From a virus, in the IMG/VR virus record IMGVR_UViG_3300009163_000202, positions 1 through 22,563 of that record: a stretch of 22,563 nt of DNA. One strand, written 5' to 3'. The position numbers were made by a program, and so were the translations under genes. Numbering within the stretch: position 1 is the first letter of the stretch; every line of letters begins with the position of its first letter. Below, piece after piece: positions 14,797 through 21,565 of the stretch. The notes under the pieces were generated by a model. The model saw only the letters and a program-made list of their open reading frames with translations. It had not been told where the DNA came from and made no database searches.

Positions 14797-15018
14797 ATGA
14801 CACAAGAAACGACAATTAACTACAAAGGTCATAAGTTGACCGTTGTAGGATGGGTAACAGAAGCCGAGCTAATGAGTTCAGATAGGCTAACACCACCATC
14901 CGAATCGGAGTTAGAAATCGAAACAATACATTTGGGTAAAATAGATGTAACAGCTTTGCTGATTGACTTAGGACACGGAGAGGAAATACTGGAACTTGCA
15001 AAAAAGAAATTATGGTAA
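14797..15018 (+). CDS. Hypothetical protein, 73 residues
   Basis: The protein starts MTQETTINYKGHKLTVVGWV and continues with an acidic stretch (PPSESELEIETIHLGKIDVT) and a C-terminal helix rich in Glu, Leu and Lys (EEILELAKKKLW). The ATG is two bases after the preceding frame and is preceded by AATA. Codon use and the amphipathic pattern support a real gene. No family recognised and no membrane segment. Confidence 0.65.
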   Translation: MTQETTINYKGHKLTVVGWVTEAELMSSDRLTPPSESELEIETIHLGKIDVTALLIDLGHGEEILELAKKKLW

Positions 15019-15055
15019 TGTGTAAAAATAAAAACAAATTAAAAAAACAATAAAA

Positions 15056-15331
15056 ATGAAAAGAATAATTAAAAAAATCGAAACAAAAGAAATTGAAACA
15101 GAAGTAGAAGTTACTCTACCGTATTATGCAACTTGGGCGAATAGTTTTTTTTATAAAATAGTTGGTGAAAATAGTACGGATGCTATTCGTGTATCAGATG
15201 ACACTATCACTCAAGTAAATCATGATGTTGTTTTCGATAGCAGTAACACACCCTGCACAGCTAAAGAATACAACGATGCCTTTGTAAATACAATGAAGCA
15301 TTTAAACGACATAAATAATATTGCGGTTTAG
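15056..15331 (+). CDS. Hypothetical protein, 91 residues
   Basis: The protein starts MKRIIKKIETKEIETEVEV, a strongly charged strand-like segment, followed by TLPYYATWANSFFYKIVG and a polar middle, and a helix EYNDAFVNTMKHLNDIN near the end. The ATG is preceded by an A-rich stretch typical of starts in this genome. No family is recognised. It is followed by a G-tract region at 15349-15413. Confidence 0.6.
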   Translation: MKRIIKKIETKEIETEVEVTLPYYATWANSFFYKIVGENSTDAIRVSDDTITQVNHDVVFDSSNTPCTAKEYNDAFVNTMKHLNDINNIAV

Positions 15332-15348
15332 TAATTGTTCCGCAAAAT

Positions 15349-15413
15349 AAAGGGGGGGGGCATTGTAATTAGTGCGAGGGGGTGTTGTTTCCTCCTAGTT
15401 ATCCCCCTTTTTT
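15349..15413 (+). terminator. G-tract hairpin region, candidate terminator or attenuator
   Basis: The gap between two genes holds a run of nine G (15352-15360), a second GGGGG (15378-15382), then CCCCC (15403-15407) followed by six T (15408-15413). AGGGGG at 15377 can pair with CCCCCT; AAAGGGGG at 15349 can pair with CCCCCTTT instead. The T run after the C tract is terminator-like. The two alternative stems are mutually exclusive, which could allow switching. The rest of the gap to 15464 shows only a short GGG/CCC possibility. Confidence 0.4.
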
Positions 15414-15464
15414 AAAATATAACGCAATGGGCTAAGCGAATAGACCCCGATAAATAAATAAATA

Positions 15465-15695
15465 ATGGAACAAAAATTAAACACAGGAGCAATCTTTAAA
15501 AATGATAAAAAGACCTCCGAAAATCATCCCGATTATAAGGGGAAAGTAAATGTAAATGGTGAAGAAATGGAGGTAGCGTTGTGGTTAAAGGAAAGTAAAT
15601 CAGGATTAAAATATTTTAGTTGTGCATTTTCTGAACCTTATGCAAAACCAACAGAAAACACAAAACAACCACCTATAAGTGATTTACCATTTTAA
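15465..15695 (+). CDS. Small SSB-like / DUF736-like DNA-binding protein
   Basis: This gene encodes 76 residues. NTGAIFKNDKK near the start, HPDYKGKVNVNGEE and VALWLKESKSGLKYFSCAF are typical of small proteins found beside phage recombination genes, and resemble an OB-like or DUF736-like beta fold. The C-terminus ends SDLPF, like the acidic tip of single-strand DNA-binding proteins that recruits partner proteins. It stands directly upstream of the annealing protein and the exonuclease, which supports a role in recombination or replication. Whether it binds single-stranded DNA is inferred. Confidence 0.6.
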   Translation: MEQKLNTGAIFKNDKKTSENHPDYKGKVNVNGEEMEVALWLKESKSGLKYFSCAFSEPYAKPTENTKQPPISDLPF

Positions 15696-15719
15696 AACCA
15701 AAACTAAAAAAATAAAACA

Positions 15720-16382
15720 ATGGAAAAATTACCAACTAAAATTACTTTACCTACAATTTCGGAGTTATTTTCGGACAATATAGAAGATGCTTTTAAGTCT
15801 GAAAAACTTAATTTCATCCTCAACAACGAGCCGAAAAAGGAATGGGTAAAACAACATCCTTACATAAAAGACTATAATTACATTCCTATTGATAAGATTG
15901 AGTTCTTATTAAGGAAAATATTTAAGCGTTATAGGATTGAAATAACAGGGCAAGGGACTTCATTCAATGGAGTATATGTAACGGTCAGAGTTCACTATTG
16001 GAACCCAGTTACAAATGATTTTGATTTCCATGATGGAATAGGAGCCTGCCAGCTTCAGACTTCCAAAGGTACAAGTCCTGCCGACCTGGTTAATATTAAT
16101 AATGGTGCTTTGTCAATGGCTTTTCCTATTGCCAAAACAGTAGCGATAAAAGATGCTTGCGACCACTTTGGTAAGTTATTTGGGTGCGACCTTAATCGTA
16201 AAGATGTTATTCCATTCAATATTGATACTAATATTGAAAAAGTTGTAATTGACCAAAAGACAAAACGTATTAAGATGTTATTGGATAACTGTAAAACCAT
16301 TGAAGAAATAAATGTAATTGCAGAGAAAAATCCCGAATTTAATGTTGAACTTTTTAACGAATACAAAAACAAAATAAAATGA
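15720..16382 (+). CDS. Rad52-like single-strand annealing protein (recombinase)
   Basis: This gene encodes 220 residues. YNYIPIDKIEFLLRKIFKRY (about 52-71) and ITGQGTSFNGVYVTVRVHYW (about 75-94) form the core beta and helix layout. GIGACQLQTSKGTSPADLVN followed by SMAFPIAKTVAIKDACDHFG and KLFGCDLNRK is the hallmark run of Rad52/DdrA-like phage annealing proteins. It would pair single-stranded DNA ends made by the exonuclease encoded immediately downstream, whose ATG overlaps this stop by four bases (ATGA). The short C-terminal extension is variable in the family. The nearby SSB-like protein completes a typical recombination set. Confidence 0.72.
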   Translation: MEKLPTKITLPTISELFSDNIEDAFKSEKLNFILNNEPKKEWVKQHPYIKDYNYIPIDKIEFLLRKIFKRYRIEITGQGTSFNGVYVTVRVHYWNPVTNDFDFHDGIGACQLQTSKGTSPADLVNINNGALSMAFPIAKTVAIKDACDHFGKLFGCDLNRKDVIPFNIDTNIEKVVIDQKTKRIKMLLDNCKTIEEINVIAEKNPEFNVELFNEYKNKIK

Positions 16383-17056
16383 AAGAATTTAAAGTAAGAG
16401 CATCGGCATCGGGGAAGTTAATGACAAACCCACGTTCGGGAACAGGATTAAGCGAAACCGCTAAATCATACCTTGACGAAATTTTTATTGAAGAAACATT
16501 TGGAATTAAAAAAGAAATTCATAGTAAGTACATTACTAAAGGATTGCAAGTAGAGGAAAGCTCGTTAGACCTTTACACTAAAGCAATGAAAACTGTATTT
16601 ATAAAGAATGATGAATTTTTTGAGAATGATTTTATTAAAGGTACTCCAGATATAATTCTTGAGAACACCATCATTGATATTAAAAGTTCTTGGTCCTTAT
16701 TTACATTTATGGATGCAAAAGAAAGCAACCTAAATAAACTATACTATTGGCAAATGCAGTCATATATGGCTTTAGCTGATAAAGATACAGCGAAGTTAGT
16801 ATATTGCTTAGTTGATACACCCGACCAACTTATTCAAGACGAAAAACGTAAGTTGATGTGGAAAATTGGAGTGTTTGATGAAAACGATTTAACAGCCGAA
16901 GCATTTGCGGAAATTGAAAATTCGCATTATTTTACTAATATTCCTATTGAAAAACGGTACTTTGAAAAGGTCATAGAACGAAATAATGATGATATTCAAC
17001 GGTTATATGATAAGGTTATTGAATCAAGATTATATTTATCAAAAAAAGAATTTTAA
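16379..17056 (+). CDS. PD-(D/E)XK phage exonuclease (YqaJ-like)
   Basis: This gene encodes 225 residues. The nuclease core is visible: Glu60 in LQVEESS, Asp91 in FIKGTPD, then IIDIKSSW with Asp100 and Lys102 giving the D-x-K catalytic pair, and LYYWQMQSYMAL (121-132) as the conserved Gln motif of YqaJ/lambda-exonuclease type enzymes. It would resect DNA ends to give the single-stranded tails used by the annealing protein next door. The start overlaps that gene by four bases. The opening RASASGKLMTNPRSG is also typical of this family. It looks intact. Confidence 0.8.
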   Translation: MKEFKVRASASGKLMTNPRSGTGLSETAKSYLDEIFIEETFGIKKEIHSKYITKGLQVEESSLDLYTKAMKTVFIKNDEFFENDFIKGTPDIILENTIIDIKSSWSLFTFMDAKESNLNKLYYWQMQSYMALADKDTAKLVYCLVDTPDQLIQDEKRKLMWKIGVFDENDLTAEAFAEIENSHYFTNIPIEKRYFEKVIERNNDDIQRLYDKVIESRLYLSKKEF

Positions 17057-17058
17057 CT

Positions 17059-17397
17059 ATGAAAAAAGAAATAAAAAAATTAATTAATGTTTTAGATATT
17101 GACCAATCGGTTAATGACATTTATAAATTATTCGTCAATAGTAAATTATGGACATCCTTTTATTTAGGGATTTTTATTTCAGCATTAATATTTATTGTTT
17201 GCGTTCAATCAAATGTTATATCTGATTTGGAAAATACGCAATGTAGAAATAATACCGATAGTCTGATTTCGGTTGGTGCTGATTTAGCTGTTGATAGTGT
17301 TACTCAATATTACGCATCTGATTATTGTATAGATTCTATGCACAACTACTGGGTAGCTCATAAGCATTTATTGAACCATATTAATTTACCGAAATAA
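17059..17397 (+). CDS. Hypothetical single-pass membrane protein, 112 residues
   Basis: The protein has a basic, helical N-terminus (MKKEIKKLINVL), one strong hydrophobic helix about residues 31-51 (around SFYLGIFISALIFIVCV) and a polar remainder with two Cys. The layout suggests an inner membrane anchor with a soluble domain outside or inside. The ATG is two bases after the exonuclease stop, and the stop overlaps the next ATG by one base. No family is recognised. Holin or spanin roles would not fit this early-operon position well. Confidence 0.6.
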   Translation: MKKEIKKLINVLDIDQSVNDIYKLFVNSKLWTSFYLGIFISALIFIVCVQSNVISDLENTQCRNNTDSLISVGADLAVDSVTQYYASDYCIDSMHNYWVAHKHLLNHINLPK

Positions 17398-17582
17398 TGC
17401 CACTAACAGAAGAACAACTATTCAGACCGCTGGACCCGTTATATAATCCATTCAGCGATAGATATGCTACAGACCCAATAGATGAAGATGTGATTTTTAA
17501 AAAGGAGTTGAATTATGATATTTATCTAGTTAAAAGAAAAAAAGAAAATAGAAGAAGAAATAAATTAAAAATGAAATTATGA
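17397..17582 (+). CDS. Hypothetical protein, 61 residues
   Basis: The protein starts MPLTEEQLFRPLDPLYNPF and ends in a very basic tail (KRKKENRRRNKLKMKL). The acidic-aromatic front and basic back suggest a small adaptor or nucleic acid-binding protein, but no family is recognised. It is coupled on both sides: TAATG at the start and ATGA with the DnaA-like gene at the end. Confidence 0.55.
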   Translation: MPLTEEQLFRPLDPLYNPFSDRYATDPIDEDVIFKKELNYDIYLVKRKKENRRRNKLKMKL

Positions 17583-17959
17583 AACACACACCATTTATAA
17601 GAATAGCTACAGTTCAACGTGTACCAGTTAGTCAAGTTATTTCGGAATTTTGTATTTTAACGCAAATGCAATATTCAGATTTAATTCGCAAAACTCGAAA
17701 AAAAAAAATTGTGAAATATCGACAGATGATTATTCACTATTTACAAGCTAATTCATCGGTTGTTGGTGATAGGTATTGGTCACATAATCAAACGGAATTA
17801 GGGTTGTTTTTTGGGGGATTGGACCATTCAACAATAAGTTATTCAGTTAAAATCGTTAGTGATTTAAGATATAGCTACAAGGGATTTAACGATGAATATC
17901 AGGCAATCGAAACTATTTTAAATAAAATAATAGATGAAAAGGAAACGAATAAAAACTAA
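17579..17959 (+). CDS. Stand-alone DnaA domain IV-like DNA-binding protein
   Basis: This gene encodes 126 residues. SDLIRKTRKKKIVKYRQMII (33-52), then TELGLFFGGLDHSTISYSVK (72-91), are the helices and signature loop of the DnaA C-terminal domain that reads DnaA boxes; the GG-x-DHSTI stretch at 79-86 is diagnostic. There is no AAA+ ATPase part, so the protein can bind DNA but not by itself melt an origin. It sits next to the replication initiator-like gene and directly before a structured non-coding stretch. A role in marking a phage origin, or in interfering with host DnaA, is an inference. Confidence 0.75.
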   Translation: MKHTPFIRIATVQRVPVSQVISEFCILTQMQYSDLIRKTRKKKIVKYRQMIIHYLQANSSVVGDRYWSHNQTELGLFFGGLDHSTISYSVKIVSDLRYSYKGFNDEYQAIETILNKIIDEKETNKN

Positions 17960-17964
17960 GTCAG

Positions 17965-17978
17965 TACCATTGATGGTA
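17965..17978. repeat. 14-base palindrome after the DnaA-like gene
   Basis: TACCATTGATGGTA has perfect 6-base arms around TG. It is the first element in the 235-base non-coding stretch 17960-18194 and starts six bases after the stop of the DnaA-like gene, so it may be a protein-binding site. No classical DnaA box (TTATnCACA) was seen in this stretch. Confidence 0.35.
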
Positions 17979-18068
17979 GCTTCGAACCAAGACCGAAAAA
18001 ATAATTGTAATAAAAAATTTCTCTATGTAAATAATTTGTTGTACTTTTACAGCCGAATTATTAATGTA

Positions 18069-18116
18069 ATGATTCATAAAGCCAAACGACCAATGAATAA
18101 GAAATACACAAAATAA
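18069..18116 (+). CDS. Possible leader peptide, 15 residues
   Basis: An ATG at 18069 opens a 15-codon frame (MIHKAKRPMNKKYTK) that ends with TAA at 18114. The left arm of a 12-base inverted repeat (18082-18093) lies inside it. This is the layout of a leader peptide whose translation could alter folding of the following RNA. A TACTTTTAC sequence just upstream is a one-base-off promoter element, without a clear -33 partner. It could be chance. Confidence 0.25.
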   Translation: MIHKAKRPMNKKYTK

Positions 18117-18180
18117 ACATACTGCACCGAAACAAATTGCTTTCCTCACTTGGTCGTTTGGTAGCGTTTGTGGAGGTGCA
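18082..18180 (+). repeat. Two interleaved inverted repeats (pseudoknot-like), followed by T-run
   Basis: CCAAACGACCAA at 18082-18093 is the perfect inverted repeat of TTGGTCGTTTGG at 18150-18161. TGCACC at 18123-18128 pairs with GGTGCA at 18175-18180. The two pairs are interleaved, as in an H-type pseudoknot, and the second is followed after two bases by a run of seven T (18183-18189) close to the ATG at 18195. CGTTTG also repeats at a 10-base interval (18155 and 18165). The stretch 17960-18194 otherwise holds no gene I can support. Candidate roles are attenuator, non-coding RNA or replication origin. Confidence 0.5.
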
Positions 18181-18194
18181 TCTTTTTTTATATT

Positions 18195-18887
18195 ATGGCG
18201 AAAGACCCTGCATTTTTGTTTTATACTGGAGATTTTCAGGTAGGGACACAGTTCTTTACTAACGAACAGGTTGGTATATACTTGCGATTATTAATGGCTC
18301 AACATCAACACGGACACTTATGTGAAGATGAAGTGATTTTCATATGTGGAAAATTAGACCCTAAAATAATGAGTAAATTTCTACAAGATGAAGACGGAAA
18401 ATATTACAATTTTAGACTTGAATCGGAGGTAAATAAGAGAAAAAGCTATTCAGAGAGCAGGAGTAATAATAAGGCTGGTAAAGGAAAAGAACATAAGAAA
18501 AAGACACGAAAATCATATGTAAAACATATGGAAGATGAAAATAAAGATAAAGATGTAATTAAAATAAAAGAAAATGACATTGAAAAATTTGAAAAATTCA
18601 GAAAGAAATATGGTGGTACCAAAAATGGCACCGAGACAGAGTTCAAAAACTTTCAGCGACATAAAGATTGGGAGGCAATTTTACCTACTCTCGAAATTGC
18701 AGTTGATAATCAAACGTTAGAACGAAAACAGAAAACAGAACGAAAGGAGTTTGTGCCCGAATGGAAGAATTTACAAACATGGATTAATCAGAGGTGTTGG
18801 GAGCAAGAGGTTAAGTTGGTTGAAGAAAAACCGAAAGAAGAATACAAGAAACCGAATTACAGAGAAATTTTTGGTACTAATCGGTAA
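18195..18887 (+). CDS. Phage replication initiator / helicase loader-like protein
   Basis: I place the start at 18195 because the family motif begins there: MAKDPAFLFYTGDFQVGT, then FFTNEQVGIYLRLLMAQHQHG and EDEVIFICGKL. This winged-helix opening is like DUF1376/YdaU or Lin1244-type replisome organisers. The middle is a Lys-rich linker. The C-terminus has FEKFRKKYGGTKNGTETEFK, then KDWEAILPTLEIAV and a WK-x-LQTWINQRCWE end, as in phage loader proteins. The 230-residue protein would bind the origin and recruit the helicase encoded downstream. Its 5' side is the inverted-repeat element. Confidence 0.68.
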   Translation: MAKDPAFLFYTGDFQVGTQFFTNEQVGIYLRLLMAQHQHGHLCEDEVIFICGKLDPKIMSKFLQDEDGKYYNFRLESEVNKRKSYSESRSNNKAGKGKEHKKKTRKSYVKHMEDENKDKDVIKIKENDIEKFEKFRKKYGGTKNGTETEFKNFQRHKDWEAILPTLEIAVDNQTLERKQKTERKEFVPEWKNLQTWINQRCWEQEVKLVEEKPKEEYKKPNYREIFGTNR

Positions 18888-18940
18888 TGAAAGGGATACA
18901 TCAAAAGTGGTATGATTTGATAATGAAAAAGATTTTATGA
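18887..18940 (+). CDS. Possible coupling mini-ORF, 17 residues
   Basis: ATG at 18887 overlaps the loader stop by one base, and its TGA (18938-18940) overlaps the helicase ATG (18937) as ATGA. The peptide reads MKGIHQKWYDLIMKKIL. The exact fit at both junctions suggests translational coupling of the flanking genes; the peptide itself may have no function. Confidence 0.3.
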   Translation: MKGIHQKWYDLIMKKIL

Positions 18941-20805
18941 TTACGGTATTCAATAATTTTGCAAACACAACAAAGCCAAAGTATTTTGAAATAGATACCG
19001 TACTTGATAGTATTCGTAATTGCAATGTTCAAAAACAGGTAAATGCAATCAGGGAGGAAAAGGATGAAAAAAAGAAAAAGGAACTAAAAAAAATGTTGCC
19101 TTGTATTTTATTTTCAGGAAAGTTCACCACAAGAGCAGATAAGGCAATTACCGAACATTCAGGATTTGTTGTTTTGGATTGGGATAAAATAACAGAGTTA
19201 GAAAAAAAGAAAAAGGAAATTTCAGAATACCCATTTGTTTATACTTGCTTTGTTTCTCCAAGTGGCGATGGAATAAAGGCAGTTGTTAGAATACCTGCCG
19301 ACATAAAAAAACACAGAGGTTATTACAAGGGGTTAATTAAACTGTTCCCTGAACTTGATACCACAAGCCAAAACGAAAGCAGGATATGTTATGCGAGTTG
19401 CGACAAAGATATTTACATAAATAAAATTGCAACGGAGTTTACTGAATACATTGAAGTTTTAGATGCTAAGGTTAATAATTCGGTTGTTGCTAAAGAAGCA
19501 ATACACAATGATTACGCAAGGGCGCAAAGGGCTTGTAAAATTATTAGAGATAGTATTGATGGAGAGAAACACATTGCGCTACTAAAAGCGTCAAAGTTGA
19601 TGGGGGGGTACATTTCGGGAGGTTTGATAATGGAGGACGAAGCAGTACGGCTACTTGAAAATGAAATACAATTAAAAAATATTGATAACTTTGACGATGC
19701 AAAAGTTACAATAAAAAAGGGAATTGAGTACGGTAAATCAAATCCAATAATAGAGGAAACAACTCTTGTTTACCAAGTAAGTAAAGAAATACACCAACCA
19801 AAAGTAGAAGTTGAAACGGCTGAATTTTTAGCCAATCAAAAGGATATTGATGCTTACTTAAAGTTGTGGAGAGAGGATAAGTTTCAGTTGGGATTAACAA
19901 CAGGGATGCCAAGTTTTGATGAATATTTTGTTTATAAAAGAGGAAATTTTAATGTTGTTAATGGTTTTGATAACGTTGGTAAATCAACAGCATTATGGTA
20001 TATTTGCTTGTTGTCCGAAATATTGCACGGTTGGAAGTGGATAATTTATAGCAATGAAAATAAAGCTGGTACGGTTGTAAAGAAAATGATTGAGTTTTAT
20101 TGGGGAAAGAATATAAAATATCTTTCTGAAACGCAATACCAACAGGCTTATAAGTTTGTTATGAAACACAATAAGTTTATTAGTAATGATTTTTTATTTA
20201 CATACAAACATCTACTTAAAATATCTGATACGATTTTACAGGAGGAAAAGTTTGATGGTATGTTGGTTGACCCTTATAATTCTTTAAGTTTTGATTATTC
20301 AAAGTTGGGTAAAATAAGTACACATGAGTTCCATTATGAGGCAGCGAGTGAGATGCAGAAGTACACAAAGAAAAACGATTTTTGCATTTACCTTAATTGC
20401 CACGTTATTTCAAGTGCGCTAAGATTAGATTTACCACCCAAGAAAGCAGATACAGAGGGCGGTGGGAAGTTTAGTAACAAGGCTGATGATTTTATGACGT
20501 TTCATAGGGACTTGACCGCACCTGACGATGGATGGATGGAAATGCAGATATTTGTACGAAAAATAAAAGAACTTGAAACAGGAGGTGGTTATACAGAGAA
20601 AGATAAACCATATATTTTGAAGTTAAATAAAAACACTTGTGGTTATTCCGATGATAAAGGTTTCGACCCTATTGCAAATTACTGGTCCCAACACGGTCAA
20701 CAACTACCCTTATTACCTGAAACCAAAAGCGCGATAACACCAAACAACGAATTTAATACCGAACATCGAGTAGGTTCATCAAAAGAAAAAAGCCTTACGA
20801 AATAA
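18937..20805 (+). CDS. Primase-helicase: BT4734/VirE-like N-domain fused to RecA-like helicase
   Basis: This gene encodes 622 residues. Residues about 55-165 (CILFSGKFTTRADKAIT, VVLDWDKI, VYTCFVSPSGDGIKAVVRIP, then TTSQNESRICYAS) match the BT4734-like/VirE N-terminal domain related to primase-polymerases. A helical linker follows. The RecA-like helicase half has Walker A GFDNVGKST at 343-351, Walker B FDGMLVDPYNSL from 439 (Asp445), and LNCHVIS as a later motif. It would prime and unwind phage DNA at the replication fork. It lies between the loader and a nuclease gene and is probably co-translated with the loader through the mini-ORF. Its Lys- and Gly-rich C-terminus is typical. Catalytic primase residues were not checked individually. 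Confidence 0.78.
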   Translation: MITVFNNFANTTKPKYFEIDTVLDSIRNCNVQKQVNAIREEKDEKKKKELKKMLPCILFSGKFTTRADKAITEHSGFVVLDWDKITELEKKKKEISEYPFVYTCFVSPSGDGIKAVVRIPADIKKHRGYYKGLIKLFPELDTTSQNESRICYASCDKDIYINKIATEFTEYIEVLDAKVNNSVVAKEAIHNDYARAQRACKIIRDSIDGEKHIALLKASKLMGGYISGGLIMEDEAVRLLENEIQLKNIDNFDDAKVTIKKGIEYGKSNPIIEETTLVYQVSKEIHQPKVEVETAEFLANQKDIDAYLKLWREDKFQLGLTTGMPSFDEYFVYKRGNFNVVNGFDNVGKSTALWYICLLSEILHGWKWIIYSNENKAGTVVKKMIEFYWGKNIKYLSETQYQQAYKFVMKHNKFISNDFLFTYKHLLKISDTILQEEKFDGMLVDPYNSLSFDYSKLGKISTHEFHYEAASEMQKYTKKNDFCIYLNCHVISSALRLDLPPKKADTEGGGKFSNKADDFMTFHRDLTAPDDGWMEMQIFVRKIKELETGGGYTEKDKPYILKLNKNTCGYSDDKGFDPIANYWSQHGQQLPLLPETKSAITPNNEFNTEHRVGSSKEKSLTK

Positions 20806-20836
20806 TAGACGAAGCTAATAACCAATACAAATAAAA

Positions 20837-21061
20837 ATGCTTGACCCGAAATTCCACTATTTGAATCACGAAAACGGCAACGTACAGGAATCGTATTTTA
20901 CCGAAGCCTATTTTAACGCTGTGGTTGTAAAAAGACTGCTTTGTGAGGTAATCGTTGTAAAAGAGAAAATAATCGCTCCACGTCAAAGGAAAGTGGTTAA
21001 TTTTGCCGAATTAGGCAGGTACTTAAAACCAGTTATAACAATAAAACAATTTTTGAAATGA
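20837..21061 (+). CDS. Hypothetical protein, 74 residues
   Basis: The protein starts MLDPKFHYLNHENGNVQESY and its second half is basic and strand/helix mixed (VVVKRLLCEVIVVKEKIIAP, then FAELGRYLKP). The stop overlaps the VRR-NUC start by four bases (ATGA), so it is in the operon. No family is recognised. Confidence 0.55.
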   Translation: MLDPKFHYLNHENGNVQESYFTEAYFNAVVVKRLLCEVIVVKEKIIAPRQRKVVNFAELGRYLKPVITIKQFLK

Positions 21062-21468
21062 AAATACCAAAAATGACAAGTCAAAAAATGGCAAAAAGTA
21101 CCGAAGCGCAAGAACATAAACAATTAGTTCAATGGCTAAAAGCACAATACCCGAACATAATCTTTAATACTGATATGAGTGGAATTAAACTACCAATGGG
21201 GTTAGCGATTAAATGTGCTTCGTTGCGTTCTCACAGGGCAATGCCTGACCTTGTAATATATGAACCGAGAAATGATTTTAGTGGTTTATTTATTGAATTA
21301 AAACGTACAGGAGAAAAACTGTATAACAAAAAAGGTCAACACAAAACACCGCACCTTGAAGAACAATTTAGAGTATTATCAGCATTGCGAGATAGGGGGT
21401 ATTACGCTGAATTTGCAGTAGGAATAGACCATGCAAAATTAATAATTGACAGGTATTTGAAGTTATAA
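21058..21468 (+). CDS. VRR-NUC domain nuclease
   Basis: This gene encodes 136 residues; a shorter start at the second or third Met is possible. Residues 15-29 (TEAQEHKQLVQWLKA) form the opening helix with Glu16. RAMPDLVIY (60-68) carries Asp64, and GLFIELKRTG (76-85) carries the E-x-K pair Glu80 and Lys82. HLEEQFRVLSALRDRGYYAEFA (from 99) gives the Gln and C-terminal helix, ending with GIDHAKLIID. This is the complete VRR-NUC (PD-(D/E)XK type) set common in phage replication blocks. It probably resolves branched DNA intermediates. It overlaps the preceding gene by four bases. Confidence 0.85.
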   Translation: MKIPKMTSQKMAKSTEAQEHKQLVQWLKAQYPNIIFNTDMSGIKLPMGLAIKCASLRSHRAMPDLVIYEPRNDFSGLFIELKRTGEKLYNKKGQHKTPHLEEQFRVLSALRDRGYYAEFAVGIDHAKLIIDRYLKL

Positions 21469-21565
21469 CATCGGGATATATGACGTTTTAATGGCGCAAA
21501 GCACGTGTTACAGGTCTGGTTTTAAATAAATATTTTTTTGAGAGGGGTGCGTTGGACTTTTAATT

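Noticed and set aside
17934-18116. 60-codon frame overlapping the end of the DnaA-like gene
   Set aside because: Its residues look like translated non-coding DNA with many Lys and Asn; only the last 15 codons are kept as a possible leader peptide.
18155-18170. CGTTTG repeated at 10-base spacing as iterons of an origin
   Set aside because: Only two copies are visible and one is part of the inverted repeat arm; too few to call iterons.
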